64,000 bases of DNA, taken from NCBI GenBank assembly GCA_949299755.1, contig CASGBA010000005.1:1-64000 (forward strand), given 5' to 3'. Numbering within the stretch: position 1 is the stretch's first letter; each line of letters begins with the position of its first letter. Below the pieces are notes generated by a model. That model made no database searches and had not been told where the DNA came from. It worked only from the letters and a program-made list of their open reading frames with translations. Source of the DNA: an uncultured Treponema sp. (lineage in GTDB: Bacteria; Spirochaetota; Spirochaetia; Treponematales; Treponemataceae). The position numbers and the translations under genes are program-made. Shown here one piece after another: positions 43,158-50,816 of the stretch.

Positions 43158-44026
43158 AAAGTATGACCGGCTATGCCTATACCGAGACCTATTTGGATGA
43201 CACTTTTGTTTCTGTTGAAATAAAAAGTTTGAATTCCAGATTCCTTGATTTGTCTGTCAATCTTCCTTATTGGTTGTCAAAAATTGAAAAGAAAATCCGG
43301 GATTATTTTTCCACAAAAATTTTGCGTGGAAAGGTTGACGTGACGCTCCGGATCCGCGAAGCTGAAGGAAATATTTCTGTTTATGCTGATACTGCGGTGG
43401 CAAAGGCTTATACTTCAGCGATAAAGCAGATTGCCGATTCAATAGGTTTTTCGGGTGATATTCCTTTTTCTTCTGTTATTTCCCAGGAGGGGGTTCTCCG
43501 GACAGAGCACGCTTCAAACCAGGAACAATATTTTGAATCAATCCTTCCTGTTTTAGATAAGGCTTTCGGGGATTTTGAAAAATCCCGGATTGAAGAAGGA
43601 CGGGTTCTCAAGGATGATGTTTTGGAAATGGTTTCCCGTATCAGGAATTCAATGTCTGTTATTGAGAAATGGATTCCCTCCATGGAAGAAAATTTCCGGA
43701 GAAATATCCGTGCAAAATTTGAGGATGTACTTGGCAAGTTGTCCGAAGCGGATGAACAAAGGATTATGCAGGAAACGGCGGCTTTGCTTGTCAAATACAC
43801 TATAAATGAAGAAGTTGTCCGACTCCATTCCCATTTAAATTGTCTTTGCAAGGAAATTGAAGAGAACCCTGCGCCCGGCAAAAAACTTGATTTTATATGC
43901 CAGGAAATAAACAGGGAAGCGAATACAATCGGTTCCAAAAATCAGGATTTAGAATCCGGGATGGCGGTTATTTCCATAAAAGATGCTTTGGAAAATATCA
44001 GGGAACAAATACGTAATATCGAGTAA
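43154..44026 (+). CDS. YicC-family endoribonuclease
   Basis: The 290-residue protein matches the YicC family from the opening KSMTGYAYTE to the end motif REANTIGSKNQDLE followed by IKDALENIREQIRNIE. Members act as endoribonucleases in E. coli and B. subtilis. The N-terminal half holds strands such as VSVEIKSLNSRFLDLSVNLP; the C-terminal half is the helical conserved DUF1732 part. It overlaps murC by ATGA. YicC genes more often sit beside gmk; here a cytidylate-kinase-like gene follows. Confidence 0.93.
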   Translation: MKSMTGYAYTETYLDDTFVSVEIKSLNSRFLDLSVNLPYWLSKIEKKIRDYFSTKILRGKVDVTLRIREAEGNISVYADTAVAKAYTSAIKQIADSIGFSGDIPFSSVISQEGVLRTEHASNQEQYFESILPVLDKAFGDFEKSRIEEGRVLKDDVLEMVSRIRNSMSVIEKWIPSMEENFRRNIRAKFEDVLGKLSEADEQRIMQETAALLVKYTINEEVVRLHSHLNCLCKEIEENPAPGKKLDFICQEINREANTIGSKNQDLESGMAVISIKDALENIREQIRNIE

Positions 44027-44056
44027 AATTTTAGATAAAATGAAAGGCGGCGGAGT

Positions 44057-44635
44057 GTGAAAAAATCTTTGAAAGATACATATAAAATTTCTCCGGGAAA
44101 GGAGCTTAGAATCGCCCTTTCAGGAAGCTCAGGATGCGGTAACACAACTGTATCGAGGATTCTGGCTGAAATATTGAATATCAATTTGATAAATTACACT
44201 TTCCGCAATATCGCCGCAGAAAGAGGCATACCCCTTAAAACCATAATTGAAGGCGCCAAAACTGATTTTTCTTATGACAAAATTGTAGACACTACCCAGG
44301 TTGATTTGGCTAAGAAATCCTCCTGTGTCTTGGGATCCAGGCTTGCTGTCTGGATGTTGCCGGAGGCGGATTTAAAAGTTTATCTGTCCGCTTCCCCTGA
44401 AGTGCGGGCAGCAAGGATCCAGAAAAGGGAAGGCGGCGATTTAAACGAAATACGTCTTTTTACGGAAATGAGGGATGCGGAAGATACCCGCCGCTACAAG
44501 GAACTTTACGGCATCAACAACAGGGATTTTTCCGCCGCTGACATTGTGATAGACACAGAAAAAATGAATCCGGAGGAAATTGCCGTGGAAATCCTTGAAA
44601 AACTTGTGGAAAAGGGATTGGTGGTTAAAAGCTGA
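44057..44635 (+). CDS. Cytidylate-kinase-like nucleoside monophosphate kinase
   Basis: The 192-residue P-loop protein opens with LRIALSGSSGCGNTTVSRILAEIL. The Walker A Lys is replaced by Asn, as in the archaeal/Cmk-like branch where this position also varies. The KREGGDLNEIRLFTEMRDAEDTRRYKELYGI segment matches the lid and NMP region of that branch. It probably phosphorylates CMP, though a different nucleotide or sugar cannot be excluded. The start is GTG with GGCGGAG before it. It is the last gene of the murC-yicC run. Confidence 0.82.
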   Translation: MKKSLKDTYKISPGKELRIALSGSSGCGNTTVSRILAEILNINLINYTFRNIAAERGIPLKTIIEGAKTDFSYDKIVDTTQVDLAKKSSCVLGSRLAVWMLPEADLKVYLSASPEVRAARIQKREGGDLNEIRLFTEMRDAEDTRRYKELYGINNRDFSAADIVIDTEKMNPEEIAVEILEKLVEKGLVVKS

Positions 44636-44683
44636 CGCTTTTGCTGTCAATCTGCTGTCACAGGGGGAGGACAGGCTTGCAAG

Positions 44684-44700
44684 TCATTGCGCTGCAATGA
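44684..44700 (+). other. Perfect 7-base inverted repeat beside tRNA-Gly
   Basis: TCATTGC and GCAATGA flank GCT, in the 3' trailer of the tRNA on the minus strand and downstream of the kinase gene on the plus strand. No T run follows on either strand, so it is not a typical terminator. An overlapping palindrome CTTGCAAG lies at 44676-44683. Confidence 0.5.
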
Positions 44701-44708
44701 AATGGAAA

Positions 44709-44780
44709 AGCGGATGAAGGGAGTCGAACCCTCGTCTCCAGCTTGGAAGGCTGGGGTAATAGCCGTTATACGACATCCGC
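44709..44780 (-). tRNA. tRNA-Gly (anticodon TCC)
   Basis: On the minus strand the acceptor stem GCGGATG/CATCCGC closes with discriminator T. The D arm is GTATAACGGCTATTAC, the anticodon loop is CTTCCAA, and the T arm is GAGGGTTCGACTCCC. The layout matches E. coli tRNA-Gly(TCC) closely. The CCA end is not encoded. It decodes GGA and GGG. It stands alone between convergent protein genes and has its own promoter. Confidence 0.96.
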
Positions 44781-44795
44781 AAGGCTTATGCTGGA

Positions 44796-44824
44796 AAGAT
44801 AACAAAAAAATGAAAAAGCGTCAA
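44796..44824 (-). promoter_or_regulatory. tRNA-Gly promoter (TTGACG-17-TATCTT)
   Basis: On the minus strand TTGACG (44824-44819), a 17-base spacer and TATCTT (44801-44796) lie 15 bases before the tRNA 5' end. It is one of the clearest sigma-70-type promoters in the window and shows that the 17-base spacing used elsewhere is genuine. Confidence 0.75.
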
Positions 44825-44853
44825 GGGTTTGTGGAAGGAATGGATTTTTAATC

Positions 44854-46398
44854 CTAATATTCAAGTCCCATACCGATGAAAATTTCCATTATATCCCCGC
44901 CGTCCCGTTTCGCTGATGCGCCGAAGTCCAGTTTGCTGTCAATCAACTCTTTTAAGTCAAATCCAACACTTATCCGGCCGTAAATACTGCGCATTTTTTT
45001 CGGGAAAATTATCATTTCGAGTCCGGAAGAGTACCATGCATCCTTAAAGGAAAAGTACCTGTCCGTATATTGGTCATGGGTTAATCCGAAATCAAAGAAT
45101 GGAGAAACATGCATTTCAAAACTGATGTATCTTGTCCAATTCACACCGGTGGTATATTCAAAATCCACATCCAGTATTTTAACCGGCAGATCCAAATTGA
45201 AGAAGAAAGCTGCGTCTGTGTCTATCCTGCTGTCAATAATACCTCTCATGTATGAACCCACATCTTTCTGCAAGTCGCCGTCACTTTCCCAGTCATACAT
45301 TACAAACATCCGCCCTGATATTCCCAAAAAGGATAAAATAGGGGTATATCCCCTGAGGGTTGTTTCCGCTGAAAGCTTTTTTTCAAATGTTATGAAATTG
45401 TATGTCCATCCGTTTTTGAAAGAGAAATCAAAACCTCTCCGGTAGTTTCCCAACCAATCATAACGTCCGAAGCTTGAACTGTGGGAGATTGTAATGCTTG
45501 TACCTTTCAAATCATCATCTGTGATGCCTTTGGGTGCCCAGTTATTCTGCAGTGAAATTTCAGGGGTCCATAACAAATCGCCGAAATAATCGTGGTGGTA
45601 AATTGTAACAGGAAAATTGATGTAAAAATTATTCCCGAAATAAAGTGGATCATCTTTATACAATTCTTCATCACTGTCTCTGGGATACACATATACTTCC
45701 TGGGATATACCTGCATGGAAATCAAGCCTTTCCTGGATTAATTCCCTTTCGTAATCCAAAACCGTGTCAAAGGTAAATTCCGCCGGCTCTCCTATGGGAA
45801 CTGAAATTTCAGAATCAACGGACCAGCTGAATTCCTGGTTAAACAGCATAAAGGGTATTTTAAAATCGATGTTACCTCCAAGCGTGGTGGGGGTGTCGTC
45901 ATCATTGGGATCGTATTCGTACACAACGTCTGCGTTGAGTTCTTCCATGGAGCCCATAAAGTTGTAGTTCTTCAGTTTCAGTTTCAATTCCAATCCGTTA
46001 TTGGAAGTGAATTTCGGGTATGGAACCGCGATAATATTGATTGTGTCCCTGACTTTGATGAAAAGGTCAACAGGTACTTGCCCGGATGTATCCGGAGTTC
46101 CGTAGGAAACGTCAATGGTTCCCTCAGCCAGGACACGTTCATTCATTAGTTTTACACGCATATCAGCTATGTAAGCTTCAAATTCTTCTTTCGTTGTAAA
46201 AATTCTTGTTTCATCAATGTCAAGGTTTTTGGAAAGTGGATATACTCTTGTTGATCCGTCCACTTCATAATCAACCCTGTTTATTTTGTATGTTTCTGCC
46301 GATAGGGTTAAAAATAAAGCGGGGAAAACAGCAGAAAAAAATACAATGAAAAAATTCCTTCTCCATGAAGAAATTCGGGCCGGGTTCGCTTTATGCAT
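44854..46398 (-). CDS. Outer-membrane beta-barrel protein with one POTRA-like domain
   Basis: The 514-residue protein has a signal peptide at about 14-40 (NFFIVFFSAVFPALFLTLSA, cleavage after SAE). A POTRA-like module lies at about 40-130 (ETYKINRVDYEVDGSTRVYPL to TINIIAVPYPKF). A long series of amphipathic strands follows and ends in the aromatic terminus GLEY. This resembles small Omp85-like or single-POTRA outer-membrane proteins. ATG 46398 has AGGAG about 13 bases upstream; an upstream ATG at 46437 lies in a -10-like box. It follows an exported protein by 39 bases. The Omp85 link is by pattern and not certain. Confidence 0.7.
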   Translation of the reverse strand: MHKANPARISSWRRNFFIVFFSAVFPALFLTLSAETYKINRVDYEVDGSTRVYPLSKNLDIDETRIFTTKEEFEAYIADMRVKLMNERVLAEGTIDVSYGTPDTSGQVPVDLFIKVRDTINIIAVPYPKFTSNNGLELKLKLKNYNFMGSMEELNADVVYEYDPNDDDTPTTLGGNIDFKIPFMLFNQEFSWSVDSEISVPIGEPAEFTFDTVLDYERELIQERLDFHAGISQEVYVYPRDSDEELYKDDPLYFGNNFYINFPVTIYHHDYFGDLLWTPEISLQNNWAPKGITDDDLKGTSITISHSSSFGRYDWLGNYRRGFDFSFKNGWTYNFITFEKKLSAETTLRGYTPILSFLGISGRMFVMYDWESDGDLQKDVGSYMRGIIDSRIDTDAAFFFNLDLPVKILDVDFEYTTGVNWTRYISFEMHVSPFFDFGLTHDQYTDRYFSFKDAWYSSGLEMIIFPKKMRSIYGRISVGFDLKELIDSKLDFGASAKRDGGDIMEIFIGMGLEY

Positions 46399-46428
46399 TA
46401 TCAAAAGGAAACTCCTTGGTTCGGTTTC

Positions 46429-46434
46429 ATTATA
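46429..46434 (-). promoter_or_regulatory. Possible -10 box (TATAAT) before the barrel gene
   Basis: TATAAT on the minus strand lies just after the stop codon of the upstream gene and 30 bases before the barrel ATG. The -35 is weak (TGTGGT-like). It would let the barrel gene be transcribed apart from the gene before it. Confidence 0.4.
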
Positions 46435-46437
46435 CAA

Positions 46438-47124
46438 TTACTTATATGTAACCACATCCAGATTCCATTTCTTTGGCCGGGAAATAGCCTTTATGTAAAT
46501 AGCCCCTTTCCCCGGGGCAAAAAGTTCCAGTTTAACGAGAGGAGATTTTATGAAGAATTTTTTTACGGTAATCCCGTATGCTTCGTCAAAAAGACAGGGG
46601 GATATCTTTTTAAATCCGGCCCGGTCTTCGTATATTGCGGTTCCTATTTCAATGTAAGTTTCATAAGGTTCGGTCAAGAATAAATCCAGGGCCTCCTGCC
46701 CGGGCACAAGTTTTGCCCCTGTTTCCAGGCGCTCAAGTTTTTCCAGGGCAAGTATGGCCAGGACCCTTTTGCCTCCCAAATCGTATTCATTCTGCATTTG
46801 GCGCAAATGTTCCCCCAGTATCGTTATGCGTATATTCCTGGGTTCAATCAGTCTGTAAAAGCAGTCGATGATTTCAAAAACATTTATGTGGATTTCCGCC
46901 GCCAAATCCACAACATTTCGTATATCCTCCATTGTACACTCGTAGTTTTCTCCTGGGACAAGGGGAAGCTGTTCAACGTATTTTTTTATGTGGGGCAGTG
47001 CCGCGTCTGAGCCTATACGTGAATCTTTTTCCGCGGCAGAATCCACACCGTAAACCGACGCTGTAAAAAGACAGGACAATAATACAGCGACTAACACAAG
47101 TAAACGCCGGAGGGAATTTGTCAT
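46438..47124 (-). CDS. Exported protein of unknown function, between phosphoglycosyl transferase and barrel genes
   Basis: The start ATG 47124 has GGAG about 12 bases upstream; a longer frame upstream lies inside the sugar-transferase gene. The 228 residues have a signal peptide at about 1-26 (RLLVLVAVLLSCLFTASVYG). The mature part is mixed helix and strand: VVDLAAEIHINVFEIIDCFYR, RVLAILALEKLERLETGAK and a C-terminal beta stretch. It matches no family I know. It begins 2 bases after the phosphoglycosyl transferase stop, so the two are probably co-translated. It may work in glycan export with the barrel. Confidence 0.72.
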   Translation of the reverse strand: MTNSLRRLLVLVAVLLSCLFTASVYGVDSAAEKDSRIGSDAALPHIKKYVEQLPLVPGENYECTMEDIRNVVDLAAEIHINVFEIIDCFYRLIEPRNIRITILGEHLRQMQNEYDLGGKRVLAILALEKLERLETGAKLVPGQEALDLFLTEPYETYIEIGTAIYEDRAGFKKISPCLFDEAYGITVKKFFIKSPLVKLELFAPGKGAIYIKAISRPKKWNLDVVTYK

Positions 47125-47126
47125 TA

Positions 47127-48575
47127 TTAACGTGCTCCTTTCCCTGAAAAAATTACAAAAATTGTTCTGGCGATAAGCCACACATCCATCCAGATGGACC
47201 AGTTCTGGATATAATATGAATCCAAAGAGATACGTTCATCATAGTCAACATCGCTTCGCCCTGATACCTGCCACATACCGGAAAGGCCTGGTTTTACGGA
47301 GAAAACATAATCGAAACTTTCACCGTATTTCGGCACCTCTTCTTTTGTTACAGGCCTGGGACCGATAAAACTCATTTCACCTTTCAGTATGTTCCAAAGC
47401 TGAGGCAGCTCGTCAAGACTGGTTTTACGCAGGAATTTCCCTATGGGCGTTATCCTGGGATCATCTGTAATTTTCTGGTATTTTTCCCATTCTTCCCTGT
47501 ACGCAGGGTTTGAATCCAGGATTTCTTTCAGTTTTATATCAGCATCCGGAAACATGGACCTGAATTTAAGAACCTTTATAGGTTTCCCGTTCTGGCCGAT
47601 ACGGTTGTGCCTGAAGAAAACGGGTCCCTTGGAGGTGGCTTTTATAAGAAGGGCTATGATGATTATTACAGGAACGGCAATACATGAACCTACCAACAAA
47701 AGGAATAAATCCGTGGTACGCTTCAAAATACGGTTTGTGGTTCTGGTAAGATAATGGGTTGTTGAAAAACCTATTATTCCATCTATGTCCCTGGGGGTCA
47801 TGGTTATTGTGTCAAGATAGGTCATATTGGGAATGACTATGTTATAACGGAAGTTTGCGAGGGTTGTTTGCATCAACATTTTAAAAGATGTATCCGAATC
47901 GGAAGAATGGATAATCACAGCCATTTTTATGTGTAATTCCGTATTTAGTCTTATACTGTCTTTTATGGATTTTAATACAGGAATGTCCCTGTATTCCTCC
48001 CATCCGGAGGTTTTCCTGGAAACGATTACGGCGGGAACATACCCGAAGCGGGGGTTTTTCAGCATATTGTCAACAACCTGACGGGTTCGGTCGTCATCCT
48101 CACCGTAAATGACTGCCGGAAGCCCCCAGGATTTCATCTTGGAGAAAACGGTGGCGACAGCTATCCTCCTGGAGAGGGGAAGGGAGAAGGTTGAAAAAGC
48201 GAATCCCAGCAGAAAGCCTGCTGATACATAGCTCCTGCCGTCTGTCTCCACTGCGATTGAAATGGCGATTGCCCCGAAACATATGCCGTTGGCCAGCACG
48301 AAGTTTTTTATCTGCTCGCTGGGGGACTGCATGAATCCCGGGTACAGCTTGAAAATATTGTAAATGACCAGAAAAAAAGGAAGGTATACCCAATATGTCA
48401 CGAAACTTTTGAAGTTGATATAGTGGAAGTCCACAAGGTTAACAATGAAAAATCCCGCCCCTATACAGAGCATGATTGTAATAAAGTCAGATATAATGAA
48501 TGCTATCACGGAGTAAGCAGAACTAGTATGCTTGTATCTGGTTTTGTACCAGGATATGTATTTTTCTATATCCAC
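47127..48575 (-). CDS. Phosphoglycosyl transferase, WbaP/CpsE-like (polyprenyl-phosphate sugar transferase)
   Basis: It transfers a sugar-1-phosphate from a UDP-sugar to undecaprenyl phosphate, the first step of a surface polysaccharide repeat. The 482 residues have about four N-terminal membrane helices and a CoA-binding-like fold in the middle. The C-terminal catalytic domain contains KRTTDLFLLLVGSCIAVP, RIGQNGKPIKVLKFRSM, LRKTSLDELPQLWNILKGEMSFIGPRPV and KPGLSGMWQVSGR. The start is GTG with GGAG about 13 bases upstream. It leads a run with the exported protein and the barrel. Confidence 0.92.
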   Translation of the reverse strand: MDIEKYISWYKTRYKHTSSAYSVIAFIISDFITIMLCIGAGFFIVNLVDFHYINFKSFVTYWVYLPFFLVIYNIFKLYPGFMQSPSEQIKNFVLANGICFGAIAISIAVETDGRSYVSAGFLLGFAFSTFSLPLSRRIAVATVFSKMKSWGLPAVIYGEDDDRTRQVVDNMLKNPRFGYVPAVIVSRKTSGWEEYRDIPVLKSIKDSIRLNTELHIKMAVIIHSSDSDTSFKMLMQTTLANFRYNIVIPNMTYLDTITMTPRDIDGIIGFSTTHYLTRTTNRILKRTTDLFLLLVGSCIAVPVIIIIALLIKATSKGPVFFRHNRIGQNGKPIKVLKFRSMFPDADIKLKEILDSNPAYREEWEKYQKITDDPRITPIGKFLRKTSLDELPQLWNILKGEMSFIGPRPVTKEEVPKYGESFDYVFSVKPGLSGMWQVSGRSDVDYDERISLDSYYIQNWSIWMDVWLIARTIFVIFSGKGAR

Positions 48576-48792
48576 GATATTCTATTGTCTCCATATCAAA
48601 TCGAATACAAATCTTCACAAAGTCTTAACAATAAAGCACTCGAGATGTAGAAATCGTTACATAAATATGCACAACCGTTGTTAATACCGGGCAAAGAATA
48701 CCAAAAAAAGACTTTTTTGGCAATATAACAGGTTGACCGGCTCCAGAAGGAGCTTCCATGGAGTTTCCCCGGAGAAAAAGAACCGGAACCGT
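48576..48792. other. Gene-free spacer of 217 bases with palindromic stretches
   Basis: It holds CCAAAAAA/TTTTTTGG around AGAC (48701-48720), GCTCC/GGAGC around AGAA near 48740, and ACAAC/GTTGT around one C near 48672. It separates the glycosyltransferase unit from the phosphoglycosyl transferase unit on the minus strand. A terminator and a promoter are expected here, but neither is clear. Confidence 0.4.
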
Positions 48793-50046
48793 TTACAGTA
48801 GAGGCCTGAGGCGCTTGATGTAAGCTTCTGCGACAATGGTGTCTGCGAAACGGGTTTCAGCTATATTCCTGGAAGCTTCTCCCATCCGTTTTTTTTCAAT
48901 AATTGGAAGGGAAATGTATTTCTTCATTTTTTCTTCAAGATTTTCCGGGTCAGCGGGTTGGCACAAATATCCGTTTATCCCTTCTTCTACCGGCTCCTTC
49001 GTGCCGGGACTGTCCGCCGCTATCAAGGCTTTTCCCATGGCGGCGGCTTCCAGCAAAACCCTGGGAACTCCTTCCCTGTAGTAAGATGGAAGCACAACGC
49101 AATCCGCCTGTTTTATATAAGGCCTGACATCCTCGGTTAGCCCGTGCCAGGTTACGGTTCCGTTTTTCACAGCCTCTTCCAGCTGTTTTTCAGGTATGTA
49201 AATAGGATTGGAACTGTCATGTTCCCCTATTAAGTCAAAACAGGCGGTGGGGTATTCGGTTTTAACCGCCGCCGCCGCTTCAATAAAGTCCCCGCATCCT
49301 TTGGTGGTGAGCAGCCGTCCGCTGAATAAAAACCTGACGCCATTTTCCGTGTTCGGAACAGCGGAAATATTGTTATTTCCGTCTTCGTAATCCGGCCGGA
49401 AAAAGTCAACGTCCACGCCTGAACCGGGAATAACTTCTGTTTTCCCGGGATTGCAAAGGGATTTTAATATGAAAAAATCCCTGTCATTTTTATTCTGGAA
49501 AAAAACAAAGGCTTTTTTTGGGAAAAAAGCGGCTTTGTACATGGTGTACACTATTTTTGCTGTCAGCCCTTTTTTTTCAGCCACAACCCCCAGTCCTGTT
49601 ATGTTGTTGAATGAGGGAATAGAACAGAGGGAGGCGGCCATTGAACCGTAAATGTCCGGTTTATTGTTAAAGTGTAGGACTGCAACAGGTTTCAGCCTTT
49701 TGTATATTTTAATGAAACACAGTAAAAGCCGGAGGTCTTTAATGGGATTTGTTCCGTCTCCTTCCATTGGAAGGGAAATAAATGTTGATTTGAGGTTTTG
49801 CTGGATCAGCCGGCTGTATTTGTCTTCTTTTCCGGCATCTCCTGTATCCCGGTCTTTTTCTTCCTTCCCGGATTTTTTTACCCCTGTCATACTTCCTGTT
49901 GCTCCCATACAAATTGTCTCAAAACCTTCGTTTTGTATCGCCTGTATGAGTTTCCTGCGGCTGTAAATATTCCAGGAAGTATTGGCCGTTATTATGACCA
50001 AGGGCTTGTCAGGGAACTGTCTCGGGTTGGTTTTCAGTATGTCCAT
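48793..50046 (-). CDS. Glycosyltransferase, GT4 type
   Basis: The 417-residue GT-B enzyme has the N-terminal lobe LVIITANTSWNIYSRRKLIQAI and GLGVVAEKKGLTAKIVYTMY. The C-terminal donor-binding lobe contains RFLFSGRLLTTKGCGDFIEAAAA and the E-x7-E motif region SYYREGVPRVLLEAAAMGKALIAAD, followed by EEGINGYLCQPADPENL. These are typical of group 1 glycosyltransferases such as PglA and WcfS. The donor is unknown. It is coupled (TGATG) to the phosphotransferase gene upstream and followed by a 217-base spacer with no gene. Confidence 0.9.
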   Translation of the reverse strand: MDILKTNPRQFPDKPLVIITANTSWNIYSRRKLIQAIQNEGFETICMGATGSMTGVKKSGKEEKDRDTGDAGKEDKYSRLIQQNLKSTFISLPMEGDGTNPIKDLRLLLCFIKIYKRLKPVAVLHFNNKPDIYGSMAASLCSIPSFNNITGLGVVAEKKGLTAKIVYTMYKAAFFPKKAFVFFQNKNDRDFFILKSLCNPGKTEVIPGSGVDVDFFRPDYEDGNNNISAVPNTENGVRFLFSGRLLTTKGCGDFIEAAAAVKTEYPTACFDLIGEHDSSNPIYIPEKQLEEAVKNGTVTWHGLTEDVRPYIKQADCVVLPSYYREGVPRVLLEAAAMGKALIAADSPGTKEPVEEGINGYLCQPADPENLEEKMKKYISLPIIEKKRMGEASRNIAETRFADTIVAEAYIKRLRPLL

Positions 50047-50816
50047 CAGTTTTCCTGGTTTTCCACAATATTCCGGTCATAATCCTGTCCGTTATCCAGG
50101 GCTGAAACCTTTTTTACAAGCTTGATTGTGGTAACCGCAAATCCCCCGCAGTAAATAAGTGCGTATACCGAAATAATCACAGGAAGAACGGCGATAAGAG
50201 CCGTGTGCAGGAAGGGAAGGAGGAGGCCTGCCAAGTACAGGACGGGCATATACCCTGTAACACCTATTTCTTCGCTGAATCTCTTTTCTTTGCCTTGTAC
50301 CGGCTGTATGCCCGCTGAAAGTTCCGCGTTTTTGAACGCCTGGTAAAAAAGCCTCATCAGAATATTTGCCGCCGCCGCCGCCGCTCCGATTAAAAGCCAC
50401 AGGGCCTTGTCTGTAAAAAACCATGCTGAAAGCCCCATGGAGAAGAGTTCTGTTGTGTAAGCCGTATACCCTCCTGCAGCGTCCACGGCTCCGCCGTAAA
50501 CGCTTTTTTTGCCCAGGGTTCTGGCCATGTTTCCGTCGGCGCAGTCCAGTATTCCGAATATAAGAAAAAGCGCAGCGGCGGCTATATGGAGGGAGAAAAT
50601 CTTCGTAAGGGCAAAAACTGCGGCGACAAGACAGCACAGGGCGCTGAAGTATGTTACTGCATTGGGACTTATCCCCAAATTCAATGCTAGGACGGATACG
50701 GGATAGGATACCGGGCGCAAAAAAAATTTTGTCACCGTACCGTCCGCCCTCCGTTTTTCTTCGGTCAGTGAAGCTGTAACGTCCCTGAGTGTGTATTTTT
50801 CGCCGGTGTCCCTCAT
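50046..50816 (-). CDS. CDP-alcohol phosphatidyltransferase-family protein with altered fourth Asp
   Basis: This family joins a CDP-activated alcohol to another alcohol in the membrane. Of 256 residues, the motif region DCADGNMARTLGKKSVYGG and the VDAAGG after it keep D91, D94, A98-R99, G108 and D112 of DGx2ARx8Gx3Dx3D. Position 116, the fourth Asp, is Gly. About six membrane helices follow. The gene lies between two glycosyltransferases and overlaps both (ATGA and TGATG), so it belongs to glycan building rather than general phospholipid synthesis. The substrate is unknown, and activity is in doubt because the fourth Asp is usually the general base. Confidence 0.87.
   Translation of the reverse strand: MRDTGEKYTLRDVTASLTEEKRRADGTVTKFFLRPVSYPVSVLALNLGISPNAVTYFSALCCLVAAVFALTKIFSLHIAAAALFLIFGILDCADGNMARTLGKKSVYGGAVDAAGGYTAYTTELFSMGLSAWFFTDKALWLLIGAAAAAANILMRLFYQAFKNAELSAGIQPVQGKEKRFSEEIGVTGYMPVLYLAGLLLPFLHTALIAVLPVIISVYALIYCGGFAVTTIKLVKKVSALDNGQDYDRNIVENQEN

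Noticed and set aside
44709-44780. tRNA-Gly as an attachment site of an integrated element
   Set aside because: No integrase, no repeated tRNA end and ordinary housekeeping genes on one side. Nothing supports integration.
48701-48720. CCAAAAAA/TTTTTTGG as a rho-independent terminator
   Set aside because: The stem is mostly A-T and no separate T tract follows on the minus strand where termination is needed. It is kept as an unexplained palindrome.
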